Shown here: one piece after another, positions 1-11,589 of the stretch | How positions within the stretch are numbered: the first letter of the stretch is position 1 | Layout: the number at the start of each line of letters is the position of its first letter | Source: Capsicum annuum | Taxonomy: Eukaryota; Streptophyta; Magnoliopsida; Solanales; Solanaceae | Assembly: GCF_002878395.1 (NCBI RefSeq) | Contig: NC_061114.1 | Location: forward strand, 147,008,308-147,072,307 | Reading direction: 5' to 3' | DNA: 64,000 bases | The notes under the pieces: generated by a model | What the model was told of the DNA's origin: nothing | The model's input: the letters and a program-made list of their open reading frames with translations, nothing else | Database searches by the model: none | Translations under genes and position numbers: made by a program

Positions 1-645
1 AGTTTTAGAGTTTCCAAGTGTTGAAAGTTCCTTAAAGTTCTGAGTCCTTGAGTTTTAAAGAAGTTTTACTCTCCATGAGATAAAAGTATAAGTTTGAAAG
101 TATTGTTTAAAGTTCCTTTAGCCTTCAAGTATTGAGAATAAGAGGAGAGTAGAGATTTTAAATTTAAGTATAATAACTCACGAGATTTATATTTCATGTT
201 TCACTATTCATGATTCATGAGGATTTTATTTCAGATTTATTCAAGCCATGTAAGTTATTCATTTATGCATGGATGATTTTATATAGAGTAATGATAAAGC
301 TTACTTAAATGCATGGACCCCCATATACTCAGTACATTCCTAAGTGTTGATCCACATATACGTCTATGTGCTACATTGTCTTATAATATAGGTTCAGGTG
401 CTCAGTCCCAGCCTCGTTGGTGATTTTTGAGTACCTTTGTCTATATCTCCACCATGGTGAGTCCTCATGGTTCGAGGACCTATCCTCAGATATTTTAGTA
501 TTTTAGTAGATATATTATTGCTTCCAGTTCCGTTTGAGTCAGTTGGGACCTATCCCAATGGCTCTCTAGTCAAGGAGTAGTAGAGGCTTTGTCAGACTAG
601 TTATCAGATTGTTAGTATATTGAGATTTCCACTCCGAAGTTAATG
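1..645 (+). repeat. Truncated 3' part of a family-A-like LTR
   Basis: This stretch aligns by eye with the last 0.9 kb of the family-A LTRs (for example 20700-21360). The same landmarks appear in order: an 'actctccatgaga' block, a 'tgactca/taactca cgagatt' block, 'ctcagtacattcc', 'cagtcccagcctcg', 'gtgagtcctcatggttcgag' and 'ggctctctag'. The match stops near 645, before the expected LTR end, and no primer site follows, so the fragment is cut there. It is clearly more diverged than the copies in the array, so it is a separate, older relative. Confidence 0.75.
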
Positions 646-944
646 CACGAACCACTTTAATCACCTAATCACTGCGTAGAAAGAAAAGATGATGCTCTGA
701 CCCTATGTCGCATGGGGACATAGCAACTGGAGATAGTTAGCGATTAGAGCGCTAGCAAGTAACTCAAGTATAGGGATAAAATAGCATTATTATTCCACAA
801 CTCAATATATCATATTCAATAATATCCACGCACTAATCCTTATATATATGTATGTCATATGTTAATCAAAAGATCAAGACTCAAAAACATTCATTCATTA
901 GACATTAAGTGGAGGACTTCGACCTTCCACACTTAGATTCAAAA
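646..944. other. Unassigned AT-rich stretch between two retroelement fragments
   Basis: About 300 bases with no open frame of note and no match to the other repeats in the window. It joins the truncated LTR on the left to the broken RT end of element C on the right. It is probably decayed LTR or internal retroelement sequence, but nothing in it supports a specific call. Confidence 0.4.
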
Positions 945-1689
945 ATTCTATTTAGGAATAGGTCTAATGAATCCCTTATCTAGAAGATCCTTCAACTGTT
1001 CTTTTAGCTCCTTGAGTTCTGCTGGTTCCATTCTTTATGGCGGAATAGATATAGGTTGAGTATATGGAAGAAGGTCAATGCTGAAGTCTATTTCCCTTTC
1101 AGGAGGAATTCCTGAACGATCTTCAGGAAAGACATCTAAGTATTCATTCACTACTGGAACTGATTCAAGACTAGGAGTTTCAGAGATAGAGTCCTTAACT
1201 CGAACAAGATGATAGACATATTCCTTAGATATTATTTTTCTGGCCCTTAGGTAGGAAACAAGTTGACCATTGAATGCTGAAGTACCACCCTTCCACTCTA
1301 GGATGGATTTATTTGAAAACTAAAATTGGACAATTCTATTTCTGCATTCTACTGTGGCATAGCAGGAATGAATCCAATCTATGTCGAGATTGATATCAAA
1401 ATCAGTCATCTCTAATTCAACTAAGTCTATTGATGTGACTTTCTGAGATACCATAACCAGACAGTTCCTGTATACCCGTCGGGCTATGATAGATTTACCC
1501 ATTAGAGTAGATGCTGAGAAGGGCTCTGCTAGAATTTTAGGACTGACTCCAAAATCAACTTCTATATAAGGAGTAATGAAAGACAAAGAAGCTCCTGGAT
1601 CTCGTAAAGCATAAACACATAAATAAAAGATCTGTAAAGTACCAGTGACCACATCAGGAGAATTTTCCTGATTCTTTTAGGACTGAAGA
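945..1689 (-). pseudogene. Element C: protease and start of reverse transcriptase, truncated
   Basis: Minus-strand pol remnant of a Ty3/Gypsy element. An aspartic protease is readable at 1652-1320, with the active-site segment 'DPGASLSFITP' (catalytic Asp present) and the distal block 'DINLDIDWIHSCY', equivalent to the 'LGMDWLHSCY' block of family A. The linker continues to about 945 with 'YLDVFPEDRSGIPPEREIDF' and the RT entry motif '[15 protein letters not shown]', after which the sequence stops at a TAG. A stop also interrupts the frame near 1030. All catalytic RT motifs, RNase H and integrase are missing, so this is a 3'-truncated pseudogene. The Asp-containing segment is seen directly; the family assignment rests on known plant Ty3/Gypsy pol order. 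Confidence 0.85.
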
Positions 1690-2650
1690 GCATAGAGTCT
1701 TTTTTGGTGTTTCCCACTGGTAGCGTTGGAGGTGGCACCCTGCTAATTCGGGCTATCGGACTAAGTTGAGGAATGGTTATGCTGACCCTGAAAACCTAAC
1801 TGAGGACAATCTCTAACTCTATGGCTGGGCTTGCCACATCCAAAACAAATATCACTTCCATCTCTGCAAATACCCTGATGGCACTTGCCATAAGTCTTAC
1901 AAAATAATGGGTTCGGGCACTGCTGACACTACCCTAAGACTTAGAGCCTTGAGCCCTATCTTTGTTACTATTCCTAAACTTAAGAACTGGAGTACTGGTT
2001 AAGGAAGAAGCTGGAACCGAAGACTTCAGGTGGAACTAAGAGCGCTTACCACCCCCTGACTTAGGTTAAGCAAAGGTGAAACTACCTATCCTTGCTCTCT
2101 TATTCTACTTCTCCCTCTCTTTAATCTTCTATTTCTCTATCTTTTGAGCATGGACCATAAATCTGGCTATGTCCATCTCACTAATCAGCATTGCAGTCCT
2201 GCACTCCTTGACCACACTATTATTTACTCTAGAAATAAACTTACTCATCTTAGCTCTGCTATTTGCCACTACATAAGGAGTGTATCTAGCTAATTGAGTA
2301 AACTTAAGAGAATACTCTTTCACTTTTATGTTGCCCTGCCTAAGGTTGATAGACTCTAATACCTTATCTTCTCTCAGCTCTAGGGGAAAGAATCTATCTA
2401 AGAAGGCAGTGGAAAACTCCTCCCACTCAATGAACCCTGTATCTGCGGCCCTCTCTTCTTTCCACTGCTTGAACCATGTATGAGCCACATCCTAAAACTA
2501 AATTACCAAGAGTAGTGAATGCAACTCTAAACTCTGGATAAGCTGTGTTCATCCATGGGATTTTCCTGAACAGGATGCGGTACTGATTGATTCCCATTTC
2601 TCCTTTTATTAGTCTTTTTAGGAAGAATATTCTGTGAATGAAAGGGGGAA
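1690..2650 (-). pseudogene. Element C: gag with intact CCHC knuckle and an internal deletion
   Basis: Gag (capsid/nucleocapsid) of the minus-strand element. From its start (high coordinates) there is an N-terminal block 'PEFRVAFTTLGNLV', then an abrupt jump to the capsid core (2488-2129) containing 'EEFSTAFLDRFFPLELRE', 'LRQGNIKVKEYSLKFTQLAR' and 'MDIARFMVHAQK'. The abrupt jump marks an internal deletion around 2500. A complete CCHC knuckle, 'CFGCGKPSHRVRDCP', is readable near 1805-1850. Stops and frameshifts interrupt the rest. Gag would package the element RNA in cytoplasmic particles, but this copy is not functional. Its capsid core aligns with the gag of families A and B here. Confidence 0.82.
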
Positions 2651-2806
2651 ATGGATTAGACTGAGAGTTAAATTTGAGCTCATGATCACTTGCATGACAT
2701 GAATACTAAAAGAAGGTAAACTATTCCTAAAACATCTCGTAGCCTTATGCACAAGAATCTACTAGATGCAGCTTTTTAGACTTCCTAGGACACTATTGAA
2801 CCTTAG

Positions 2807-2818
2807 GCTCTGATACCA
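2807..2818 (-). other. Primer binding site of element C (tRNA-iMet type)
   Basis: The minus strand reads TGGTATCAGAGC, the standard plant LTR-retrotransposon sequence complementary to the 3' end of initiator methionine tRNA. It lies a few bases inside the LTR end at 2823, which fixes the element orientation as minus. Confidence 0.9.
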
Positions 2819-2822
2819 AGTT

Positions 2823-3011
2823 TGTAATGCCCCGAGTCTGGTACCCAGACACTACACGGTGCTAACAATCTCGAAGGACCACAAACTAACCCATGACTGG
2901 TACCTACTATGAGCACTGTACATAGTAATACTGTAATAACAATAAAAATGAGATAAATGTGGAAATCTGCCAAAAGGTTCAAAACTAAATAATGTCTGAA
3001 CAAGGTATAAA
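2823..3011 (-). repeat. Element C 5' LTR, first piece (interrupted)
   Basis: On the plus strand it starts TGTAATGCCC, the reverse of an LTR end ...TTACA, directly next to the primer site. It aligns with the corresponding end of the family-B LTRs (blocks 'cacggtgct', 'gaaggaccacaa', 'aatgtggaaa', 'aaggttcaaaact'). At 3011 it is interrupted by the plus-strand array. The continuing LTR homology is found at 58286. Confidence 0.85.
3007..3011. repeat. Left target-site duplication of the array (ATAAA)
   Basis: Five bases just outside the TG start of LTR1. The partner at 58286-58290 reads ATAAG, a 4/5 match. Integrase of Ty3/Gypsy elements makes 5-bp duplications. Confidence 0.7.
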
Positions 3012-3837
3012 TGTAAGACCCCGCAAAGTTCTCTCATAGTCTGAGCCTTAGAGCGTGTCAAGTGAAATGTAATTCTATCCCTAAAAGATTGAGAAGTAAC
3101 TTCCTAAGTGAGTATCATGCTAACCATATGGAATTTCCCCAATTTCAACTTTTTATCACATGGTAAATTTGATAAGCTTTCCATCGATATAATATTCACC
3201 CAAATTTGATACCCGGGTAGGAATTTATGGCTAATTTAACTCCTAGTCATCAAAAAGAGTCATTTTAGTGCTTGGCGCATTGCGGAGAGGGTCTATTTGA
3301 AAATTGTCAATTTCCAGTGGAACTCCACAAAAGTGGCGCGTCGTAGAGGACCCCAATTTTCCAATAGTCAATTTCCAGAGGCCTGGCACAATTGTGAGGT
3401 GTCGCGCTGAAGTTCCAGGTCCCAACTAGTGGGACAACGCGATGGCTCCATGTTTCAATGACTACTAATTTCCCATTTGTCAATTTTCAGTAAGCCACCG
3501 CGATAGTGGCGCATTGCAGTAGCCCATAAAATTGGGTTCCCAGTTTAATTTTTTCCAGCTTCGTTCAAAAGTTAAAAAGGGAACTTTGGACTTTTTTCAA
3601 GCCTCTTAAACCATACAAACACCAAATCAAGGTTATTTACGAACATTCTATGAAGTTTTTCTCAAGTTTTCTCTCAACAAAAACCCTAAGCATCCAAAAC
3701 CTCTTCCAAGAATCTCAAGAATCCACCATATATTTTCTTAATTGAGTCAAGATTCAAGGTTCCCAAGTCAAGGGATTCAAGAACCCTTATTCAAGAGTAC
3801 AAATAGAGTTCCAAAAGGGAGAGTTCATCAAAAGTCT

Positions 3838-3857
3838 CTAATTCAAGGTATGTGGGG
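3838..3857 (+). promoter_or_regulatory. Splice-donor-like site in A LTR leader
   Basis: 'attcAAG|GTATGTgggg' with the GT at 3848. The same site is at 16142, 27317 and 38622; LTR5 (47460) has decayed to GTATATGG. Acceptor-like 'tttctttcag|attct' sites precede each gag ATG (AG at 10395, 21684, 32882 and 44126). Confidence 0.45.
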
Positions 3858-4519
3858 TTTTGAACAAGGGTAATCCTTTCACCCTTGTGACCAAAGGTTT
3901 ATTTAAACTACAATTCTCTGTAGTTTATGAGATTTTGCATGAAATTGAATTAGGGGTTTTCACCTATTGTTATTGGTTGCAAGATTTTGATGTTTCCCTT
4001 GAATTGAGAGTCTAATGGCATGATTTTTTTACATATTTTCTTGAGAAATTGCAGCTGGGTCTATACCCCATGATTTTAATCCTTGAGAAGTTAATAGTTG
4101 AAATGTTTGAAATATTAAAGTATATGAGTATGTTGAGATTTTGAGATAAATTACTGAAATTTCTAGATTTTTACATGAGTTATGAATCTATATGCTATCT
4201 ATTATGCTTTTGATGATTTTTAACTTGAGATTGAATTATGGGTTATTAAGCCTTACTTGAGACTTGAAATTTTATAAACTATTGTTCTATAAGCACCCAT
4301 GATTTGAGTATTTTGAGATTGTTGAAAAATGTTTTGACCTAATGATCATTGAGCTTTGAAATCCACTTTCCTACATGAGAGTACAGATTTGATTATTGGG
4401 TTTGCGATGAACCATGAGATTATTTCTAAAATTTCATTTTTATGAGATGAGCGTAGATAATCTAAAGGGAGCAGTATTTAGCACCGATCAGGTAAGTTAC
4501 TACAGTTTCTTACCCCAAA

Positions 4520-4640
4520 ACTACATGCCACTATAGGTTGGGCCTGAATTGGGCCTGAGGTTGAGTTTATGATTATCATTGGGCCTATGACCGAGTTGAT
4601 ATTGGGCCAGAGTCCAAGTTTTTTTAGTAATCACGGGACC
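4520..4640 (+). repeat. GGCCTGAGGCCGAG-type short repeats in A LTR
   Basis: Two to three copies of 'gggcctgaggccgagttt'-like units about 28-32 bp apart, present in every A LTR copy (also 5456-5528, 16834-16912, 28006-28080, 39307-39385 and 48147-48212). Function unknown; possibly part of the LTR leader. Confidence 0.75.
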
Positions 4641-4819
4641 TAGGTTATACTCCTTGGAAAGAGTATGATGGCTCACCCTAACGTGAGGTCTCTTCCTTAG
4701 GAGGATAAAATGTTGGACCCCATGTAGCTCGCATGGTTTATGCCGGTTAAGAGAAACTCCCTAAACTAAACTATTTTCCATTGAGATAAGTTATTTTTCT
4801 TTAAAACTAAAATACTTTC

Positions 4820-4824
4820 CCTTG
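4820..4824 (+). other. Unoccupied (empty) target site of the family-B insertion
   Basis: Here 'actttcCCTTGatatgag' reads straight through. In all other family-A LTR copies the B LTR sits between 'actttccCTTG' and 'CCTTGatatgag'. This is the pre-insertion allele, which confirms that CCTTG is the duplicated target. Confidence 0.9.
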
Positions 4825-5310
4825 ATATGAGTATTTTTTCCCTACAGCTTAAAATGGTATATTTTCCTTACATGAACGAAATGCCTTCAAGTATGTTCCA
4901 AAGTTATATGATTTCGAATTCCAAGTATTTAAGTTCAAAAGAGTTATGAGTTCTTGAGCATTGAAGAAGTTTTACTCTCCATGAGACATATGCATGAGTT
5001 GAAAGTATTTCTTAAAGTTTCCTTTAGCCTTTATTAATGGGAATAAGAGAAGAGTACAAATTTCAAAGCTGAAAGTATAATGACTCACGAGATTGTGTTA
5101 CATGTTCCATTTTACATGCTTCATGAACTTCGCATTTTATACTTATTCAAGCCATGTGAATCATTACTTATTACATGCATGATTTGATTAGAGTATTGAT
5201 GTTGTTTTATATAAATGCATGCACCCCACATACTCAGTACATTCCTAAATGTTGATCTACATATACGTCTATGTGCTACATTGTCTAAAAATATAGGTTC
5301 AAGTGCTCAG

Positions 5311-5335
5311 TCCCAGCCTCGTGGTGAACCATAAG
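5311..5335 (+). other. Recombination junction inside LTR1
   Basis: Upstream sequence follows the distal LTR ('cagtcccagcctcg', normally followed by a 'tcagtgact/ttggtgatt' type sequence). Downstream sequence follows mid-LTR ('gttcgtggtgaaccatgag' in other copies). The two parents share about 8-9 bases around TCGTGGTGA, so the joint looks like a microhomology-mediated deletion. Confidence 0.75.
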
Positions 5336-5730
5336 ATTATTTCTAAAATTGTATTTTTACGAGATGAGCGCATATAATCTAAATAGAGTAGTATTTAGCA
5401 CCGAGCGGGTAAGTTACTATGATTTCTTACCCAAAAACTACATGCTACCATAGGTTGGGCCTGAGGCCGAGTTTATGATAATCATTGGGCCTAAGGCCTA
5501 GTTGATATTAGGCCCAAGGCCAAGTTTATTTAGTAATCACTAGACCTAGGTTATACTCCCTAGCAAGAGTATGACGCCTCTCCCCAATGTGAGGTCTCTT
5601 CCATAGGAGGATAAAATGTTGGACTCCATGTAGCTCACATGGTTTATGTCGGTTAAGAGAAACTCCCTAAAATAAAGTATTTTCCATCGAGATAAGATAT
5701 TTTCCTTTAAATCTAAATTACTTTCCTTTT

Positions 5731-8700
5731 TGTAACGACAATATTTTCTGGAACCAAAATATCACACGGTACTCATGATCCCGAAGGACCACAAGCCAAC
5801 CCTCTACTGATATCTGTACCTGAACACTAAAAAATATAGATAATAAATGTGGAAACTGGCCATAAGGTTCAAAACTTCTAAAAATACTGAAAATTGAAAA
5901 CTGAATACTGATACATCTGTTCGAAAAGCCTCTAAACCGTCTGAGTTGTGGAGTTGATAGGACATGTACCCAACTAACTCCGTCTACCACAAATAAATAA
6001 AATTTGATGCAATAATGATAAAAGGATCATCCTTGAATGAAGAGGACTTACTGCTATGTATACTGCTGCTGACTGGGACTGAGCTGCTAAGGGTACTCTG
6101 GATCTCATGCCTCTGAACCTATGGTGTCAATTAAAACACCATAGCACAAATGCATCAGTACGGGAATGTACCAAGTATGCAGACGACGTTAGGCTAAATG
6201 CAAGGGCTTATGCATGAACAATTACTTAACTAAATAATCATGAGAGTACTGAATAAGAACATATGCATGAATTCACAAACCATAACTACAACCATCACGA
6301 CTCTAAATACTGAAACTTGGATACTGCATTACTTCACCTGAACTCACTACTAACACTAAGATACTAAACAACTAAACTATCTGATGCCGATAACTGAGTA
6401 CTGGAGTTAAAATTAGTCTTATCTAGCGAGTGATCTCAGAATCTGAGGATACTAAAGCTGATTGACTAGATATACTCACATAATTGACTTAATTTTTTTG
6501 AGATTTCTACTCTCGACTGACTACATCAAAGATCAAACCTCTCTAATGGATGATTCTGGAATCTACTATCAATTATAAGAAAAGATCATGTCAGAATATG
6601 ACAACAAGAATACTTAACTGAATCTGAGACTGAGATCAAGCCTATCTGATGGGTGATCTCTAGATCTGATAACAAAAATACTCAACTGAATCTAAGACTG
6701 AGATCAAGCCTATATGAAAGGTGATCTCTATATCTGATAATAAGAATACTCAATTGAATCTGAGACTGAGATCAAGCCAATCTGATGGGTGATATCTGAA
6801 TTTGATAACAAGAATACTCAATTGAATCTAATACTGAGATCAAGCCTCTCTAATTAGTGATCTCTAGATCTAATAACAATAATACTAAACTGAATATAAG
6901 ACTGAGATCAAGTCTATCTGATGGGTGATCTCTAGATTTGATATTGAATAACTTTATATGGGACCAATCCTATCTTACGGGTGGTCCATAAATCAATGGA
7001 ACTATCTGAGTTCCTCACTGAGATAGATGACTATATCTGACAATCCTGGTTTTTGAATATTGATACTGAAACTACAACTGTGGGAAGTAGTCACTTAACC
7101 GACATGCCCCAAATCTCAACTGGTGGGGTCCAACCTATAACCCTAGCTGGAAGGGTGTCAATATCGTGCCATGGGTAAAGACCTCTCTGGTCAAGCCTAT
7201 CTGATGGGTGACCCTTACAGAAAGTCAATCCTAAGGAAATATAATAGTCAACCCTATCTGACGGGTGACTAGCCTTTCCTCACGAGTGACTCTTTTATCC
7301 TGCGTTGGCTATGCAGTTCTGGAGTTCAGGTATTGGTCCTAACGACTATGCCTCTCTGACGAGAAGTCGTCATCCCTGCCCTCGCTTGGTGCTAGATATA
7401 ACTCCCAACTAAAACACTCTGAACTAACTCTTAACTGAACACAAACTAAGCTAAATCTGATACTGATCATGTTTCTCGTATGGTATGACTGAGTTAGGCT
7501 GAATTCACTTGGTTTCGTATCTGATGAAATACTATTGAATCTTGTTATCTGACTGAATGACACTAAGCTTGGAATAGAGTACTAGATTACTAAAGAGGTC
7601 AAAACTGAACACTTAAATACTACTAGATCTGAGCTGGGTATAGAACTGAGACTAGATTACTAGCGATACTGAGATTACAGTGATTACAGAGATTACTGAG
7701 ATTTCTTAAATTTTGTATCTGTCTAAGAATACAGAGTTCTATAACTCGCTAAGTTATAAGAATTATATCTTGACTAAAATTATCATGAAAACTGACACAG
7801 GCTCTACACAGCAGCTAAATTGTCAGGATAAATACCCCCAGGACTCGATAACATAAAAGTAAAACATAACCATTCTTGAATAATCAAGACCATGGACAAC
7901 CATTCACCAACACAATCACTAAGGCATCATTTCAAGTATTTAGTAATCTCAGAAATGTAATAACATAGGGGGACATGCTATTGGATCATACTCCATTCAA
8001 CAAGGCCTTGCATTAAGCATTCGCACATATTTAAGTCTTGGCATGTACCAGAGAACACGTAATTGGGGAACTTTATGCTATCATGTTACAATTCATTCAT
8101 CAAACACTTAGCATGTATTAACGTATTAGCATGTATCAAAGAGCACATAATTGGAGAATTTTATGCTATCATGCCACAATTTATTCACTAAGGCTTTTTA
8201 ACAAATACTTGGCATGCATGGGCTTACACGCAATTAGGGATTTCTAGTCAACATGCTATAATGACTCTAATTCATTTACATAAGCATTTTATCTAGCATA
8301 TGGGGAGAATTCTTTGTTATTCAACAATTTCTACACTTAATTTACATGAACACGTCACTTAACAAGTAACTTGAAGAGGGTTTATCATAAACATCGCATG
8401 AATATCACATACTAAGGTCAAAGCTTGAAAACCTTGTAAACAAACATGAATCACAACTCAATAATAGCATAAAAATCAATTTCAACTCACATGTATCATA
8501 AAAACTCATAAACATAAAATCTTTGAAATTTAGAAAAGGGTTCTTGAGCTTCTTGGATAAAAGGGACCCAAGAATCAACATCTACATACCTTAGAGAAAC
8601 TTTTTCTTGAAAGTTATTGGAGAGATTCTTGATTTCTTGATTTCTCTTGAAGAAGAAGGAAGGGTTTTGATTTTGTAGAAACCCTAGTTTTTTATGTTGA

Positions 8701-9338
8701 AGAGAATTGAGAGAAAACAATGATATTTTGGGTGAAATGAGTCCAAATCCCATGTTGAGGAGTATATATAGTGGTTGGGAAAACACCCTTTTCGCCGTTG
8801 GAATTAAACTAAAAAAATCTCGATTTTATATGCTACCACGATGTGCCATAGTTGCACCGGCTCACTGGAAATTAGACAATCGGGAAACTGCTTGATGGCG
8901 CGATGCGGTGGAAATCGCGTTGCCACCTTGGTTGTGAACTGGAAAGGCACCGCGATGCGGTGAAATCACGTTGGTGCACTGGAAATTGAAAATTCTAAAA
9001 TCAAGACTTCGCGTGATGTGTCATAATCATGGAGGCTCACTAGATTTTGATTAGTTCCATTTTGGCTGGCTCCACGATGCGCTAAAGTACCAGGTGGTAC
9101 ACTGTCTCACTAGAATGTCTCTAACTTTTCGCCCGAGTGTCAGATTTAGGCAAATTTGGTATCGACGGAAAGCTTATTCAATTTTCTACATGACAAAAAG
9201 TCTATATTAGGTAAATTATACACGGTTCAAAATATTTCTCACTTGGGACGACACTTCTTACCCTTTTATGGTCGGATTAACACTTCATTAAACATGTTGT
9301 AAGGCTCAGACTACGAGAGAATTTTGTCAGGTTTTACA
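5731..9338 (-). mobile_element. Solo LTR of family B nested in LTR1
   Basis: The plus strand reads TGTAACGACA...TTTTACA, which is a TG...CA LTR in minus orientation. The flanks are degraded forms of the CCTTG duplication ('ctttt' left, 'tcttg' right). No B internal sequence is present, so it is a solo LTR. A TATA-like box (plus strand 8762-8770 gtatatata) and a leader with a donor-like AAG|GTATGTAG lie on the minus strand. Confidence 0.85.
6600..6942 (-). repeat. 68-bp minisatellite in B LTR, about 5 units
   Basis: Consecutive copies of a 68-bp unit containing 'gagatcaagcctatctgatg' and 'gataacaagaatactcaact'. Single 'caagcctatctgatgggtga' pieces recur further on in the LTR (around 7190 and 7250). 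Confidence 0.9.
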
Positions 9339-10250
9339 TCTTGATATGATCATTTTTCCCTAAGGCTTGAAATGGAATATTTTTCTAACGTGAACGAAAT
9401 TCCTTCAAGTATGTTCCAAAGTTATATGATTTCGAATTCCAAGTATTTGAGTTCAAAAGAGTTATGAGTTCTTGAGCATTGAAGAAGTTTTACTCTCCAT
9501 GAGACATATGCATGAGTTAAAAGTATTTCTTAAAGTTTCCCTTAACCTTGAATAATGAGAATAAGAGAAGAGTACAAATTTCAAAGCTGAAAGTATAATG
9601 ACTCACGAGATTGTGTTACATGTTCCATTTTACATGCTTCATGAACTTCGCATTTTATACTTATTCAAGCCATGTGAGTCATTACTTATTACATGCATGA
9701 TTTGATTAGAGTATTGATGTTGTTTTATATAAACGCATGCACCCCCACATACTCAGTACATTCCCAATTGTTGATCCATATATATGTCTATATGCTACAT
9801 TATCTTATAATGTAGGTTTATGTGCTTAATCCTAGCCTTGTCAGTGACTTCCGAGTACCTCTGTCTTTATCTCTACAGTGGTGAGTCCTCATGGTTTGAG
9901 GACATATCGTCAGACATTTCTTTATTTAAGAGATTATGTTATTACTTTCAGTTCATTTTGAGTTAGTTAGGGATCTGTCCTAATGGATCTCTAGTTTATG
10001 GATTAGTAGAGGCTTTTTGACATTAGTTATCAGATTGTGGTTGTGTTGAGGTTTTCAGCTTTATAGTTGGTTGGATCGAGCATTTTCTTTGTATGTCCTT
10101 TCATATGATATGACTATGCTGGTGTTTGAATTATTTCATCTTGAAATAAATGTCATGACTAAAAATAGGCTCAAAGGATTAGCTTGGGGATACTTATAGC
10201 CTTAATCACCGTGTGACATCCCAAAAGGATATTTCAGGTTGTTACAAACT

Positions 10251-10262
10251 TAGTATCAAAAC
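10251..10262 (+). other. Primer binding site, internal 1 (decayed)
   Basis: TAGTATCAAAAC instead of TGGTATCAGAGC, in the correct position five bases inside the LTR end. Each change is a G-to-A transition, so priming would be weak. Confidence 0.75.
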
Positions 10263-10457
10263 CAAAGATTTTTAAGTAGTCCTAGGGAGTCTGACAAGCC
10301 GTGTTGAGTAGAGTGTTAACCATCGGGGTGTAGTGTGCCACATCTATGAGCAAGAGGCTACAAGACGTTTTAGGAAAATTTGTTTATTTCTTTCAGATTC
10401 TATCATTCCTACAGTTGTGCCTGTCATCTAATAATTCATACTCATTTATTTCAAAAA

Positions 10458-11450
10458 ATGCCTCACTAAAGAGCGAATGCTCGCAGGAACGATAATGAGC
10501 AACCCCTACCTATTGATCCCTTAAATGAGACTATTTTTTATACCAAGTTTTAAATGTCCTTTCAGGCATTATCCTAAGTCATCACCACTAATGTTCAGGC
10601 ATATAACCAAGCCACAGTTGCTAATCAGCAGGGAGGTGATATAGCCACAACTAAAATCCATGATTTTATGCAGATAAATCAGTCAGAGTTTTATAGGTCC
10701 AAGGCCGGTAAGGACCCATAGTTGTACCTGGAGGAGGTGAGAAATATCATGCAGGTAATGCATATTTCTAAGGAATAAAGTGTTGAGTTGGCATTTTACA
10801 GGTTGAATGACGTAGCTTATGACTGGGTTGGATCATGAAGGAAGGGTAGAGGTGAGGATGCTGCTCCTATGACTTGGCAGGTATTCCAAGATGCATTCTT
10901 ACATAAGTTACTTTTTTTGAGATAAGGTAGGCAAAGATTGAGGAGTTGATAAACTTGAGGCAGGGCTTCATAACTGTTAATGAGTACTGCTTGAAGTTCA
11001 ACCAGTTGGCCAAGTATGCTCCTGATTTGAATTCTGACACCCACGCTAGTATGAGCAAGTTCATGATTGGTGTTTCTGGGTTGGTACTAAATGAGTGTAG
11101 AACTGTGATGCTGTATAAGGATATGGATCTAGCTAGGTTGATGATGCATGCCCAGTAGATAGAGGCAAATAAGATTAGGGAAAGAGATCGAGTGAGGGGT
11201 AACAAGAGGGTTATATCTGAGCAGCATAAGTTTAGCCAACCTAGGTTCCATCGAGGGAACCACCCTTAGTTTCAGAGGCATCCATCTAGGTTACATAATA
11301 GCATTCGTAACAGGCCCCGCTATCCTCCTTGTGCTAAGTATGGTAGGAGTTATCTCGGGGAGCATTTTGTAAATCTGAGGGGTTGTTTTGGTTGTGGCAA
11401 GCAGGGCCATAGACTTAGAGATTATCCTTAGATAGGGGAACAGAGGTACC
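10458..11450 (+). pseudogene. Gag pseudogene, unit 1
   Basis: Capsid/nucleocapsid gene of family A. The start ATG at 10458 is followed after only three codons by TAA (MPH-stop), where units 2-4 read on. The capsid core is clear at 10946-11158, with 'LRQGFITVNEYCLKFNQLAK', 'DTHASMSKFMIGVSGLVLNE' and 'MDLARLMMHAQ', then a TAG. The knuckle at 11384-11428 reads 'CFGCGKQGHRLRDYP', so the last zinc-binding Cys is changed to Tyr. The ATG and the knuckle are in different frames. Stops shared with the other units (PQ to P-stop near 10719; the FQAL-stop block near 10572) show descent from a copy that was already damaged. Confidence 0.85.
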
Positions 11451-11589
11451 TGACCTCAGGCACAGGCTACTAGTGCACCTGTTCCTGTATCTCGTCCCGC
11501 CCTTGCTCAGAATGCTTCATCTAGCACTACTGGCGGTCAGCGCCAGAACAGATTCTATGCCTTACCATCCCATCAGGAATAGGAGGACT

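Larger units (their letters stand above)
3012..10246 (+). repeat. LTR1 of the array: hybrid LTR with internal duplication and nested B solo LTR
   Basis: It starts TGTAAGACCCCGCAAAG and ends ...GTTGTTACA just before the primer site of internal 1. At 7.2 kb it is about 1 kb longer than LTR2-LTR4. The first part (3012-5325) runs almost to the LTR 3' end and has no B insertion. At about 5311-5335 the sequence jumps back to mid-LTR ('gtggtgaacc') and repeats it, this time with B inserted at 5731-9338. A leader 'aaaaccctaagcatcc' followed by a splice-donor-like AAG|GTATGTGG lies at 3848. GGCCTGAGGCCGAG-type short repeats occur at about 4538-4618 and 5456-5528. Confidence 0.85.

Noticed and set aside
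6600..6942. Regular repeats that could suggest a CRISPR array
   Set aside because: Head-to-tail 68-bp units without unique spacers, in a plant LTR; this is a minisatellite.
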